Shown here piece after piece: positions 51,890 through 61,839 of a stretch of DNA of 64,000 nt. The first letter of the stretch is position 1; every line of letters begins with the position of its first letter. Origin of the DNA: Streptomyces graminofaciens. GTDB taxonomy: Bacteria > Actinomycetota > Actinomycetes > Streptomycetales > Streptomycetaceae. The stretch spans positions 2,108,001 to 2,172,000 of the forward strand of contig NZ_AP018448.1 in NCBI RefSeq assembly GCF_030294945.1, given 5' to 3'. The translations under genes and the position numbers were made by a program. Below the pieces are notes generated by a model. That model made no database searches and was not told the origin of the DNA. It saw only the letters and a program-made list of their open reading frames with translations.

Positions 51890-53418
51890 CAGACGACCTC
51901 GTTTTCGTACGTGGCCGCCGAGCGGTCGAAGTTCTGGGCCGGCACTTCGTACGAGCTGCCCTGCTTCCGCCACCACGCCCATGCCAGCGCGAGGACGACG
52001 AGCAGAGCGATCGGCGCGTAGTTGAAGGTCTCCACGGACACCAGGCCGCCGCCGGCGGGGCGCGTCTGCGGTAGACAGAACAGCACCGTCACGAACACCA
52101 CCCAGACAACGGCGATCGTGCCGACGGCCACGCCCCAGTTGCCGAGGTTCCAGGGGCCGGGCCGGAAGCGGTCCCGGTTCTTGATGCGCAGGTAGATCGG
52201 GATCGCGTACGCCGGGGTGATGCCGACCACGTTGATACTGGTGATCGCCGCGTACGCGACCGGGCTGTACAGGCTCGGCAGGGCCAGCACGGCGGCGCAC
52301 GCGACCGCCAGCACCACGGCCATGCGCGGAGTGCCGGTACGGCGGTCGACCTGCCGCCACAGGTGCGAGCCCGGCAACGCCCCGTCACGCGAGAACGCGA
52401 ACACCATCCGGCTGGCCGCGGCGGTCTCGGCATTGCCACAGCACAACTGCGCGATGATCACCACCAGGAGCAGTGCCTTCGCCCCCGCCACACCCAGGGC
52501 ATCCAGGAAGATCTGCGCGGGCGGCACTCCTGTCGCCGTGCCCACGGTGCCCGCGTAGTCCTGGATCGCGAACGTGAGCCCGGCCAGCAGGACGAACCCG
52601 GCCAGCCACGACCAGCCGATCGCGTGGATGATCCCGCGGGATGCGGACACCTGGGCGTCGGTCGTCTCCTCCGACAGGTGCGCGGAGGCGTCGTAACCGC
52701 AGAACGTGTACTGGGCCAGCAGCAGACCGAGCACCGCCGCGTAGAGGGGGCTCCAGCCGGTGTTGTTGACGAACTCACCGAACACGAAGTCCGAGGACTG
52801 GTGGTGGGAGGGGACAATCGCCAGAGCGCCGACGATCACCGTGACGCCGCCGAGGTGCCACCAGACGCTGATGCTGTTGAGGATGCTGACCAGCCGGACC
52901 CCGAACAGGTTCAGGGCGAGGTGCAGGACGAGGATGCACAGGAAGATCACCATGATCTTGCCCGGTGTTGGCTCGAATCCCCACTGCAGGTTGAACAGGG
53001 CGCCCGTGAACAGCGCGGCCCCGTAGTCGATGCCGGCGATCGCCCCGAGCAGGCCCAGCAGGTTCAGCCAGCCCGTGTACCAGCCCCATTTCCGCCCGCC
53101 GAGCTGCTCTGCCTGGTAGTACAGGGCCCCGGAGGTCGGATAGGCGGAGGTCACCTCGGCGAGGGCGGCACCGATGAACATCACCATGGCCCCCACGACG
53201 AGCCAGCCCCACAGCATCACCGACGGGCCGCCGGTGTTCAGGCCGAAGCCGTACAAGGTCATGCAGCCGGACAGAACGCTGATCACGCTGAACGAGATCG
53301 CGAAATTCCCGAACGGACCCATCCGCCGGGTCAGTACCGGCTCGTAGCCAAGCTCCCGCAAGTACGCGTCGTCGGACTTACGAAACGACGCTCGATGACT
53401 GGCGCCCACACGAGACAC
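51889..53418 (-). CDS. APC-superfamily amino acid/amine permease
   Basis: GTG 53418 follows GGAGGTGG. The 509-aa protein has about twelve membrane helices and the APC family start (LRRLG-like: LRELGYEPVLTRRMGPFGNFAISFSVISVLSG). The stretch SAYPTSGALYYQAEQLGG is also typical. It is of the GABA/choline/amino-acid permease branch. It should import the substrate of the co-translated ligase. Confidence 0.85.
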   Translation of the reverse strand: MSRVGASHRASFRKSDDAYLRELGYEPVLTRRMGPFGNFAISFSVISVLSGCMTLYGFGLNTGGPSVMLWGWLVVGAMVMFIGAALAEVTSAYPTSGALYYQAEQLGGRKWGWYTGWLNLLGLLGAIAGIDYGAALFTGALFNLQWGFEPTPGKIMVIFLCILVLHLALNLFGVRLVSILNSISVWWHLGGVTVIVGALAIVPSHHQSSDFVFGEFVNNTGWSPLYAAVLGLLLAQYTFCGYDASAHLSEETTDAQVSASRGIIHAIGWSWLAGFVLLAGLTFAIQDYAGTVGTATGVPPAQIFLDALGVAGAKALLLVVIIAQLCCGNAETAAASRMVFAFSRDGALPGSHLWRQVDRRTGTPRMAVVLAVACAAVLALPSLYSPVAYAAITSINVVGITPAYAIPIYLRIKNRDRFRPGPWNLGNWGVAVGTIAVVWVVFVTVLFCLPQTRPAGGGLVSVETFNYAPIALLVVLALAWAWWRKQGSSYEVPAQNFDRSAATYENEVV

Positions 53419-53491
53419 AGGACCACCTCCATAAATTCAGTGAAAACAAGGCAGGGCAGGTTCATGCCAATCTGGGTTGGACGAGCACCCC

Positions 53492-54496
53492 TCAGGGATG
53501 CGGCCCGGCACGCTGCCCGTGAGAGCGGGCGTAAGAGAAGGACTCGGCACGTGCTCGGAGCAGCAGAGCCTCTCCCGGGTCCGGACCGGTGGCACCCTCG
53601 TGTACTGAGGCCCACGGCTCCCGAGCCGCGTACGGGCCCATCGCTGCGAACACTTCGGCCGCCTCCAGATACTGGCTCCCTGCCCACAACGCATATGCGA
53701 GACAGCTCAGATCGGCGACCGAACACAGTTCAGCGGGAATCTTGCGGAACCACTCGTAAAAGGCGCTCATTGTGTAGCCGAGCGTCGAGTCCTGTGCCCA
53801 CTGCTGACGCCACAACGGTTCAGCCCGGGATCGACGTCGCTGCTCGATCTGCGCGTACGCGGGCAGAAGCAGCAGCGGCGATCCCACTGGCCGCTGCGAC
53901 GCCACCCATCTTGCGAAGTCGAAAACCGCGGCCAAGGAAGCACCCCCGGGCCCTTCAACGTCGAGCAGAAACTGCAGCACCCGGTGATAGGCCTCACGGT
54001 TGTACGGATCTCGCTGGTTGACCTCGTACAGCAAGCTCCACGGACCGTGCGGCAGCATGGGCTCGGCCGGCACGATGCGATGCTCGGAACGGACCTGTCG
54101 GGTGTCGATCTGCGCCAACGTCACGAGGCACACCCAAGGCAGGGGGTCGTACGGTGCACGGTTGGCGGCGAGCAGTGACTCACGTCTCGCCTTGGCCTCG
54201 AACTCCCATGCATGCAAATGCTGTTGGCGGTGTGCACGCAACGCGCGCTCCACGGCCACGCGGGCACTCATCAGTTGCGCGTCGTAGCTGCCGGGCTCTT
54301 CGCTCAACCACACGCTGACCACGTCCGACCGAGCAGCAGCAACGGCCAACATTTGAGTACGCGACGTCCGCAGCGCCCAGTGAGTACCCGTGTCCAGCAG
54401 CAGCTTCTTGGCCGTTCGCCAGCGGCCCGCCTCAAGTTCCTCCAGAGCCACCCGCAGGGCATCGTCGTGACCAGCCGGGTGATACACAAGAGGCAT
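53492..54496 (-). CDS. Helical repeat (TPR-like) hypothetical protein, 334 aa
   Basis: ATG 54496 with GAGGG seven bases upstream; a TTG just before it is an alternative. The protein is helical throughout (LRVALEELEAGRWRTAKKLL, MSARVAVERALRAHRQQHL, LAYALWAGSQYLEAAEVFAAM), as in TPR scaffolds. It may be a partner of one of the XRE/TPR systems to the right. Function unknown. Confidence 0.5.
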   Translation of the reverse strand: MPLVYHPAGHDDALRVALEELEAGRWRTAKKLLLDTGTHWALRTSRTQMLAVAAARSDVVSVWLSEEPGSYDAQLMSARVAVERALRAHRQQHLHAWEFEAKARRESLLAANRAPYDPLPWVCLVTLAQIDTRQVRSEHRIVPAEPMLPHGPWSLLYEVNQRDPYNREAYHRVLQFLLDVEGPGGASLAAVFDFARWVASQRPVGSPLLLLPAYAQIEQRRRSRAEPLWRQQWAQDSTLGYTMSAFYEWFRKIPAELCSVADLSCLAYALWAGSQYLEAAEVFAAMGPYAAREPWASVHEGATGPDPGEALLLRARAESFSYARSHGQRAGPHP

Positions 54497-54717
54497 CAAG
54501 AGCCCTCAAATCGCAAATGGTCACACCTCGAAGACCGGAAACCGCCGCCAATACTCGCCTCAAGGACGCGTGCAGCGCGATACAACCTGCGTTTTCGGTT
54601 AGGGGTCAATGTCATCAGAGAGCCTCGGGAGAATGAGGGAGGAACGGCACTCAATGGAAGGGGTTTGAGTCTTCAGCGCAACGCAAATTCGATGCGCGAC
54701 CACAGAACGGGCCGACC

Positions 54718-54957
54718 TCAAAATCTAATCTGGCTGATCATCTCGGCAATTCCAGTGACGAAACGACTGATACTCGAGGCCATCGACGTACTCGCCAGGA
54801 AGAATCCGAACAGACTGCACACGATGGCGTGCGCTGCATTCAGTCCACTCTTCCTGACGAAAATGAATACGAGAATGCCCAGGAGCACGACGGCGGAGAT
54901 GCTAATGGCCACCGCACACCGTCCAGTGGCAGGGCGTTCCTGCCAGGCAAGGCTCAT
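54718..54957 (-). CDS. Small membrane protein with two helices, 79 aa
   Basis: ATG 54957 is chosen; the frame is open further up. The two membrane helices (CAVAISISAVVLLGILVFIFV and AIVCSLFGFFLASTSM) are followed by a short amphipathic end. Similar tiny proteins (conserved GFFLA.TS.A pattern) are common in Streptomyces beside XRE regulators. Role unknown. Confidence 0.55.
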   Translation of the reverse strand: MSLAWQERPATGRCAVAISISAVVLLGILVFIFVRKSGLNAAHAIVCSLFGFFLASTSMASSISRFVTGIAEMISQIRF

Positions 54958-55176
54958 GAGGTCGACCGTGGGGGGACAGCAGAGGGCTCGAGGACAGCGC
55001 TGTTCGTGTGGCGGAGGACAACGTGGACTCCGAGGGATCAACGACAGGTTCACGTTCCCCGTAGCGCGATGAGCATCAGGTAGACCAAACGATCACGCTC
55101 TTGGTCGGTTCGTCTCTACATCGCGCTGCGGGACCCCCACACTGGCGGCAAAACGTCCCGCGTACACATTCCCAGG

Positions 55177-55186
55177 GTGATATCAC
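55177..55186. promoter_or_regulatory. Palindrome upstream of XRE/TPR gene
   Basis: GTGATATCAC is perfect, and a half-site GTGATC follows at 55191. It lies 66 bases before the GTG at 55252, in the spacer shared with the divergent membrane-protein gene. Possible operator. Confidence 0.4.
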
Positions 55187-55251
55187 TTGCGTGATCGCGG
55201 CTCTACCAGGGGTAATTGGGGCTGCAGTCGCTCACCACGGGGAGGCATGAC

Positions 55252-56769
55252 GTGCGTCAGCAGTCGCTGCGAAACTGCGACCGTTGCGGCGGCCAGCTGA
55301 GCAGCTACAACACCGACACCTTCTGCTTCGCATGCGCTCGCTATCGGGTCCTAGAACAACACACCCCTCTTGTGCCGGAATACGTTTGGTTCGACCCAGA
55401 CGTCCGCAACGCGCTCGCCGCATGGGACTTCGGCCAAGCCAGCCGCCTCGTCCGCGAGAAGGCCGGCCTCCGGCAAGACGACATGGCCCAACTCACCGGC
55501 CTGAGCCAGGCGTTCCTGTCCATGCTGGAGGCAGGCGGCCGCCGCCTCACCAACATCGACAAAATCGTCGAGTTCCTGACGGGCCTGGACGTGCCTCCTG
55601 AACTCGTCCCACTCCCCCTTCCTCGGACCACAGCCCAAGCGTCGCAACCGTCCCCGCCCCAGTTCGCTGGTGACGCTGATCCGATCCTGCCCTGGACCAC
55701 GGCCCGTATGGTGGCAGCACTGGAGACTGCGGTAGGAGGTAGCGCGATGGACCGTCGACGATTCCTCACCGCGAGCGGCATAGCGCTCACGGCCTTCGTG
55801 AATCAGTGGGACGCAGCCGAAGCCGAACCTCTTTACCGCGCGGCCGGGGGAAGCCGTCTCTCTCCCAGTCTGCTCAACGGACTCCAACGGACCACGGACA
55901 GCCTGCGGACCATGGACGCGAGCGATGGCAGTGGCACCCTCACCGCGCTGGGCGATAAGCACCTTCAGTTCCTCCAGCACCTCGTGGAGCAAACTTCGTA
56001 CGACGAGGTGAGTGGACGGCAGCTCGCAGCGATCATCGCCGACACCGCCACCCAGGTGGGTTGGTTCGTCTTCGACTCCGGCCAACATGACCAGACGCTC
56101 GGGTACCTGTATGCCGCGCTCCGCGCAGCCAAGGCCTCGGGAGACATCCGACTCGGCGCCGGCGCCTTGTCCTACATCGCCATCCATGGCTACTCCACCG
56201 GAGCGCCGCATCACGCCGTCACAGCAGCACAACGAGCCCGGGAGAAGGTCAAGAATCTCGGCGTACCCGCCCTCGAAGCGATGCTGCTGACCCGGCAGGC
56301 CCGCGGCCACGCGAAACTCGGCGAGCGGCAAGCGGCCCTCGCCGCACTCGGACGAGCCGCCGAGCTCTGTGCTCAAGGACGCTCAGAGCACGATCCCCCG
56401 TGGCTGTACTGGATCAACGAGGGCGAGATCCAAGGACAGGCAGGCAGCTGCTATCTCGACCTCGGCGACCCCCGCAATGCCGTCGACAGCTTCACGAGGG
56501 CCCGGGAGGCACTCAACCCAGCGGACCACCGCACCAGGGGCCTGTTCCTCTCCCGCGCCGCAACCGCCCACGTCGAGCAGGGCGACATCGAGGCCGGCTG
56601 CGCCACGGCACACGAGGTCCTCGACCTCGCCGAGAAGCTTCAGTCGGCACGGTTCGACAGCCACGTCACGAGCATGATCCAACAACTCCAGCCCGTCGCC
56701 CACAGCCCGTACGCTCAGGACGTACTGGAGCGACGCGCCGCTGTGACGGCAGCAGGGAGCCGAACTTGA
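55252..56769 (+). CDS. Zinc-ribbon/XRE/TPR regulator, 505 aa
   Basis: GTG 55252 has GGGGAGG upstream. Residues 9-28 are a zinc ribbon (C9-x2-C12-x12-C25-x2-C28). Residues 66-110 are an XRE HTH (LVREKAGLRQDDMAQLTGLSQ). From about 230 on, TPR-like helices run to the end (DQTLGYLYAALRAAKASGDI, GERQAALAALGRAAELCA). Two other genes here (57604, 63611) share the ribbon spacing exactly. The TPR part may sense a peptide or partner protein. A TTGA overlap couples it to the HAD gene. Confidence 0.75.
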   Translation: MRQQSLRNCDRCGGQLSSYNTDTFCFACARYRVLEQHTPLVPEYVWFDPDVRNALAAWDFGQASRLVREKAGLRQDDMAQLTGLSQAFLSMLEAGGRRLTNIDKIVEFLTGLDVPPELVPLPLPRTTAQASQPSPPQFAGDADPILPWTTARMVAALETAVGGSAMDRRRFLTASGIALTAFVNQWDAAEAEPLYRAAGGSRLSPSLLNGLQRTTDSLRTMDASDGSGTLTALGDKHLQFLQHLVEQTSYDEVSGRQLAAIIADTATQVGWFVFDSGQHDQTLGYLYAALRAAKASGDIRLGAGALSYIAIHGYSTGAPHHAVTAAQRAREKVKNLGVPALEAMLLTRQARGHAKLGERQAALAALGRAAELCAQGRSEHDPPWLYWINEGEIQGQAGSCYLDLGDPRNAVDSFTRAREALNPADHRTRGLFLSRAATAHVEQGDIEAGCATAHEVLDLAEKLQSARFDSHVTSMIQQLQPVAHSPYAQDVLERRAAVTAAGSRT

Positions 56770-57497
56770 CCGACGCCAGGCAGATCCTCGTTCTGTGGGA
56801 CATCGACCGCACTCTGCTGTACGTCGGTGACATCGACCGGCAGGTGTACCGGGAGACCTTCGCCGAGATCGTCGGCCGCCCCGCGGAACGCCTTCCGGCC
56901 CGCGGCACCGGTGTCACCATGCCCCTAGCCATTCGATCCCTGCTCCTGGACAACGGCGTCCCCGAGGCAGACGTCCCCGGCCTGGTGCCGCGCATGGTGG
57001 AACTCCTGCCGCGGCGCCTCGCCGCACACACCGACGATCTGCGAGAGCAAGGCGTCCTCCTGCCTGGCGCCGTGGACGCCCTCAAAGCCGTGCACGCACT
57101 ACCGGGCTGCGTTCCTACCGTCGTCACGGGAAACCTCAAGCCCAACGCGCTGCTGAAGCTCGAAGCCTTCCACCTCGACGAGTTCCTTGACACGGAAATC
57201 GGCGGATACTCCTCGGACGACGACCACCGCCCGGCTCTCGTCTCCGTCGCACAGGAGCGAGCCCAGGCCAAGTACGGAACCACCGCCTTCAGCCACTCCA
57301 ACACGGTCATCATCGGAGATTCCCTCGAAGACGTCCGTACTGGGCTTGAGGGTGGCGCTCCTGTGATTGGAGTCGCGTCCGGCAAGACCACCGCCGACGA
57401 ACTCTCCACAGCCGGAGCCGACGTGGTCCTCGACAGTCTCGAAAACGTCCCACGGCTCCTGGACGCGATCGCCAGAACGGCCCTCGGCCGCGCCTGA
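56766..57497 (+). CDS. HAD-superfamily hydrolase
   Basis: TTG 56766 overlaps the XRE stop. The 243-aa protein has motif I WDIDRTLL (Asp12, Asp14, Thr16), motif II VVTGN, and motif IV IIGDSLEDVRTGLEGG, the order of phosphoglycolate-phosphatase-like HADs. The cap is helical. It probably removes phosphate from a small metabolite. Its coupling to a regulator gene is notable. Confidence 0.8.
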   Translation: MTDARQILVLWDIDRTLLYVGDIDRQVYRETFAEIVGRPAERLPARGTGVTMPLAIRSLLLDNGVPEADVPGLVPRMVELLPRRLAAHTDDLREQGVLLPGAVDALKAVHALPGCVPTVVTGNLKPNALLKLEAFHLDEFLDTEIGGYSSDDDHRPALVSVAQERAQAKYGTTAFSHSNTVIIGDSLEDVRTGLEGGAPVIGVASGKTTADELSTAGADVVLDSLENVPRLLDAIARTALGRA

Positions 57498-57603
57498 TCG
57501 CGGCTGCCCGCCAGCGCGCCTCAACTGCCCCTATTACATGAGTGATACCGGCATGCGCGCACCCCGCCTACGCTGTCGGGCGCAGACGAGAAACAGGGGT
57601 GCG

Positions 57604-59082
57604 ATGCCAAGGCACGCTCGCGCATGCGCTGACTGCGGATGCCGCTTAAGCCAGTACAACGATGAGGACCGGTGTTCCGCGTGCGCACGCGGCAGGCGTC
57701 TCGACACCCGCCTTCAGCCCCGCGTTCCAGACGCCGTCTGGCAGCATCCGGAAGTCCAGTCTGCCATCGCTGCCTGGGACTTCGGGCGGGCAAGCCGTCT
57801 CATCCGCGAGCGGGCAAAGCTCCGCCAGGGCGACATGGCCCACATGACGGGGCTCAGCCAGGGTTTCCTGTCCATGCTCGAAGCAGGAGACCGCCGGCTG
57901 ACGAACCTCGACAAGGTCGCGAGGTTCCTCAACGGCATCGAGACACCCGACGCCTTGCTCCCCCCACCATTCCGTGAGCAGCACGCAGCCCTTACGCCAC
58001 TGCCGTTGCCGCACGCGGGAACACCCGCCGTCGATCTCCAGCTCGCAACCGGCGAGCAGGTAACAGACCTCCACGAGCTCGCGACACAAGCTGCGGCCCA
58101 GTCACTGCAGTTCGCGGAAGTGACCACGAAGAGCAACGTGAGCGACGTCGAGCTTGAGGGGCTGGAATCCAGGATCACCCGGATCGCGACGGACTACGTC
58201 CATGCTCCGCTGTACCCCCTCTTCCACGACCTGCTGACGACGAGAGACCAACTCTTCTCGCTGCTGAGCGGCCACCAACCCCCGCGCCAAACCCGCGAGC
58301 TGTACCTCCTCGCCGGCACGAGTTGCCTGCTCCTCGCCCACGCGTCACAGAATCTCGGCGACCAGGACTCCGCTGTCGCCCAACTCCAGACGGCCGGGAC
58401 CCTCGCCGAGCATGCCGACCACGACGATCTCCGGGCGTGGGTCAAGGGCACAGCGGCGCTGATCGCAGAGTGGTCGACACACCGGCACACCGCCCTCGAG
58501 TACACACAGCAGGCGATCCGGTTCGCCCACGTCGGCGAGACCCGGGTCAGAACCGCGGCGATCGGGGCCAGGGCCGCGGCACGCGTCGGAGACCGGAACA
58601 CGGCCCTGGCAGCGCTCAAGGAACTTGAGCATGCCCGCGAGCAGCAGACAGACCCCAACGGACTCACCAGATTCGGGGGGTTGCTCACTTTCCCGGAAGC
58701 CAAGCAGGAGTACTACATCGGCGGAACGTACGCTCTCCTCGGCGAACACGAGAGGGCCGAGCAGCACGCTGCCGCCGCGATCGATCTTTACGAGACGGGC
58801 CCGAAGGAACAGCGGTCGTACGGTGACGAAGCACTGGCACGCCTCGACATCGTCACAGCGCGCATCACCGCCGGGGAGATCGAGGGAGCCGGCGAGCAAC
58901 TCCAGCCCATCCTGGAGCTGCCGGTCGACCGCCGTATCCGACAGCTCGGCGACGCCGTGCAGGGAGTAGCTAGGCTTCTTGAAGAACCACGGTTCGCCCG
59001 GAGCCGGGTTGGTCGCGAGCTCGCCGACGCCACTCGCGGCTATCAGGTGATCGACACGAGAGCGAAGGCCCTCACCTCATGA
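57604..59082 (+). CDS. Zinc-ribbon/XRE/TPR regulator, 492 aa
   Basis: ATG 57604 follows AGGGG. It has the same build as the protein at 55252: zinc ribbon C8-x2-C11-x12-C24-x2-C27, XRE HTH (LIRERAKLRQGDMAHMTGLSQ), then TPR helices (DSAVAQLQTAGTLAEHADHD, NTALAALKELEHAREQQ). The two differ much in the TPR part, so they may sense different signals. ATGA overlap couples it to a kinase-like gene. Confidence 0.75.
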   Translation: MPRHARACADCGCRLSQYNDEDRCSACARGRRLDTRLQPRVPDAVWQHPEVQSAIAAWDFGRASRLIRERAKLRQGDMAHMTGLSQGFLSMLEAGDRRLTNLDKVARFLNGIETPDALLPPPFREQHAALTPLPLPHAGTPAVDLQLATGEQVTDLHELATQAAAQSLQFAEVTTKSNVSDVELEGLESRITRIATDYVHAPLYPLFHDLLTTRDQLFSLLSGHQPPRQTRELYLLAGTSCLLLAHASQNLGDQDSAVAQLQTAGTLAEHADHDDLRAWVKGTAALIAEWSTHRHTALEYTQQAIRFAHVGETRVRTAAIGARAAARVGDRNTALAALKELEHAREQQTDPNGLTRFGGLLTFPEAKQEYYIGGTYALLGEHERAEQHAAAAIDLYETGPKEQRSYGDEALARLDIVTARITAGEIEGAGEQLQPILELPVDRRIRQLGDAVQGVARLLEEPRFARSRVGRELADATRGYQVIDTRAKALTS

Positions 59083-59954
59083 CAATGACGGTCTCTCCTG
59101 AGTCCGCCGCCCGCAAGGCCTGCCAGGCGTCAGGTCTGACAGACCGCTCCCTCGTCTCGCTTCACCACCACGCCACTTCCGTGTTCCTTCTTGCCACGGA
59201 AGGCGTTGTGGTGCGCGTCAGTCCCGCCTCACAGCAGCAACGCCTCGCGACCGCTGTCTCCCTGACGCGCTGGCTCGTCGCGAACGACTTCCCGGCGACA
59301 GAGCCTGTGGATGTACCCCAGCCTGTGGCATACGGCCCATATGTCGTCACGTTCTGGTGTCACTACCCGCAACCTGAACACGGCGCACCTCCGCCCGGGC
59401 GGTTGGGCGATCTGCTGAGAACGCTGCATTCCCTACCGTCACCGCCGGTGTCACTGCCGCGGCACCAACCGCTTGCCTCACTCAAGACCACCGTGGAAGC
59501 CAGTACCTACCTGGCGTCGAACGAACGGGCGTGGCTCATGGAGCGCAGGCAGGAACTCCTCCACGCATACGAACAGCTGGATTTTCCCTTGGGGCACGGG
59601 CACATCCACGGCGACGCATATCCGGGCAACACGCTCTGGGATGGCGAGGACGTCAGGCTCGGAGACTGGGACGAGGCGGCATTCGGCCCGCGAGAGATCG
59701 ACTTGGCCAATACGTTCCAAGGAGTCCGCTTCGGGCGAAGCGTCGGACAACTGGATGATTTCAGCGAACGGTACGGCTACGACATCCGGCACTGGTCGGG
59801 TCTATCGGTTCTCTGTGAAATCCGAGACCTTCACACACTCGGGTCCTTCATTCGACGTGCGGATCAAGGAGATACTGCTGCTGCCCAGCAGTTGTCGTAT
59901 CGCATAGAGACGCTCAGAAACATGGATGCCCAAGCTCAATGGGGTGCCGCCTGA
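59079..59954 (+). CDS. Phosphotransferase (APH-like), 291 aa
   Basis: ATG 59079 overlaps the regulator stop. Kinase-like features: VVVRVSPAS (with Arg where Lys is usual), the catalytic loop HIHGDAYPGNTLW and LGDWDEAAF. Such genes next to XRE/TPR regulators are frequent in Streptomyces. Substrate unknown. Confidence 0.75.
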   Translation: MTMTVSPESAARKACQASGLTDRSLVSLHHHATSVFLLATEGVVVRVSPASQQQRLATAVSLTRWLVANDFPATEPVDVPQPVAYGPYVVTFWCHYPQPEHGAPPPGRLGDLLRTLHSLPSPPVSLPRHQPLASLKTTVEASTYLASNERAWLMERRQELLHAYEQLDFPLGHGHIHGDAYPGNTLWDGEDVRLGDWDEAAFGPREIDLANTFQGVRFGRSVGQLDDFSERYGYDIRHWSGLSVLCEIRDLHTLGSFIRRADQGDTAAAQQLSYRIETLRNMDAQAQWGAA

Positions 59955-59988
59955 AAGAGCACAGAACCCTCGAAGGTCAGGCACCAAT

Positions 59989-60951
59989 TCACGGCGCATT
60001 CATCGTGGCCGCCATACCGACGATCTCGCGTGCGCAGCCCCACGACAGCGTGACGCCGCTTCCGCCGTGTCCGTAGTTGTGAAGCACGGTGATCCTTGTT
60101 CCGTGGTTCTCTGCCTCGACGCGCACTGCAGGACGAGTCGGCCTGGCCCCCACTCGGTGGGCGATGACGGGTGCTTTCGCCAGTTCCGGCCTGATCGAAG
60201 CACAACGGTCCACAATGGCTCGAGCAGCTTCGGGATCGTCCTGAAGACCCGCCTCACCGTCGAGCGCGGTTCCGCCAAGTACCACTATGTCGCCGTGCGG
60301 GTAGATGCAGAGGAGATCGGAAGACAGACCCGTGTCTTCGGAGAAGAACTCCGTGATGCCGGGGTTCTCCACGACCACGTGCTGACCCCGGATCGGTCGG
60401 ACATCGAGGTCTCCAGCGAGATCCCCGCCTCGCAGACCGGCACAGTTAACGATCACGGAAGCATCTTCGACTTCGTCCAGTGAACAGACCGTCGCGTGCT
60501 GCACCGTCCCTCCTGCCCTCCTGAAGCGGCGGAGCAGGTACTCCAGGTAAACCGGCATATCGATGAGAGGCACTGTGAACCGGTAGCCGCTTGCGAAACC
60601 GGTGGGCAACTCGTCCGATTCGCACATGCGGAAGTCGGGCAGCATCGTGCTCCACTCAGGCGCCGGCGTAGAATTGCGAGCCGCCTCGATCCCGCTGACC
60701 ATGCGCACGCCGGTCGTGGGGTCGCCTGCGAGGCTTCGGAATTCGCTGAGGGAGGTGAGACTCCACTCGCGTACTCGTGCCCACGGTTCGACCAGGTACG
60801 GCCCCCACATCGCCCCAGCAGCGAGGGACGTAGGGCCGGGGACCTCCGCCGCCATCAGGCGTACGGACAACCCGGCTTCGAGGAGGGCAACACCTGTGGT
60901 CAGGCCAGAGGCGCCCCCACCGACAACAGCAATTCTCGCGCCCACAGACAT
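59989..60951 (-). CDS. D-amino-acid-oxidase-like FAD enzyme
   Basis: ATG 60951 is chosen; neither it nor the upstream ATG 60987 has a good ribosome site. The FAD-binding motif is IAVVGGGASGLTTGVAL, followed by SLAAGAMWGPYLVEP. The C-terminal part has YGHGGSGVTLSWGCA, the DAO-family FAD loop. It probably oxidises a D-amino acid or a similar amine. It converges with the kinase-like gene. Confidence 0.8.
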   Translation of the reverse strand: MSVGARIAVVGGGASGLTTGVALLEAGLSVRLMAAEVPGPTSLAAGAMWGPYLVEPWARVREWSLTSLSEFRSLAGDPTTGVRMVSGIEAARNSTPAPEWSTMLPDFRMCESDELPTGFASGYRFTVPLIDMPVYLEYLLRRFRRAGGTVQHATVCSLDEVEDASVIVNCAGLRGGDLAGDLDVRPIRGQHVVVENPGITEFFSEDTGLSSDLLCIYPHGDIVVLGGTALDGEAGLQDDPEAARAIVDRCASIRPELAKAPVIAHRVGARPTRPAVRVEAENHGTRITVLHNYGHGGSGVTLSWGCAREIVGMAATMNAP

Positions 60952-61009
60952 AGATCGACCGTAGCCTGCCGCCAGGTGCGGACCCATCTGAGGCGGGGTG
61001 GACCGACAC

Positions 61010-61675
61010 TCAGGCCCGCTCCGCCTCTTCCGGTACGAGTCGGCTCGTGAAGCCGTCGCTACACAACCGTTCGAAAGCCGCCGCCACGTCGTCGGGAATC
61101 TCCTGCTCGATCATGAACCCTTGTTGCGGGTACACCATGAGCCGCTGCTGGGCCCCCACCAGCATGTCGATGACCAGACGGGCATCCTGGATCGAATCGA
61201 CGTACTCGGAGAGCGCCATGGGCGTGGAGGCGCTCACCCACTCGACATCCGGCCAGAGCTTTCGCGCCGTCGCGTAGGCCCGTCGCTCCTCGTACGGCTT
61301 GCTGACCAGCAGGACTGACGAGACGGGAACACGCTGTGCTTCGAGCAGAGCGCGGGAGAAACGGATGTTCTGGCCCGTGTTCCGGGCCTTCGGCTCGACG
61401 ATGATGGCGCTCTCAGGCACCCCGAGCGCCACCGCACGGTCCCGATAGTGTTCGGCCTCACCTCGGGGCATCCGCTCACGCGTCGTACGGCTGGTCGCTC
61501 CGGTGAAGACGATGAGCGGCGCCATGCCACGGTGGTAGAGGTCTGCGGTGGTGTCGGCCACTCCGAGGTCATGGCTGCCGAGTCCGATCGCCACGGAGCA
61601 AGGTCGCAGCTCGTGACCCATCTGCTGGAAGTCCCACAGCCGCCGGGCATCCGCCCATGCCTGCGTTGAGATCAC
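61010..61675 (-). CDS. YdcF/DUF218-family protein
   Basis: GTG 61675 with GGAGGG upstream is used. The 221-aa protein has the DUF218 pattern: AIGLGSHDLGVADTTADLYH, LIVFTGAT, GEAEHYRDRAVALGVPESAII, EPKARNTGQNIRFSRALLE. Family members bind nucleotides or act in envelope or vitamin B12 metabolism; the role here is unknown. Confidence 0.75.
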   Translation of the reverse strand: MISTQAWADARRLWDFQQMGHELRPCSVAIGLGSHDLGVADTTADLYHRGMAPLIVFTGATSRTTRERMPRGEAEHYRDRAVALGVPESAIIVEPKARNTGQNIRFSRALLEAQRVPVSSVLLVSKPYEERRAYATARKLWPDVEWVSASTPMALSEYVDSIQDARLVIDMLVGAQQRLMVYPQQGFMIEQEIPDDVAAAFERLCSDGFTSRLVPEEAERA

Positions 61676-61839
61676 TTGCTCTCGCCCTCCATGTTCGCCG
61701 AGGACCTGCACCCCGCCGTTGCCCTCCGATGGGATCAGCCTACGTTCCAGATCACACGCGCCGTCAGATGATGGTTCTCCTGTTCCCGCGCGCTCACGCC
61801 GTGTGAAACTCGATCGAGCAGGCTGAGGGGAGCACGCCA

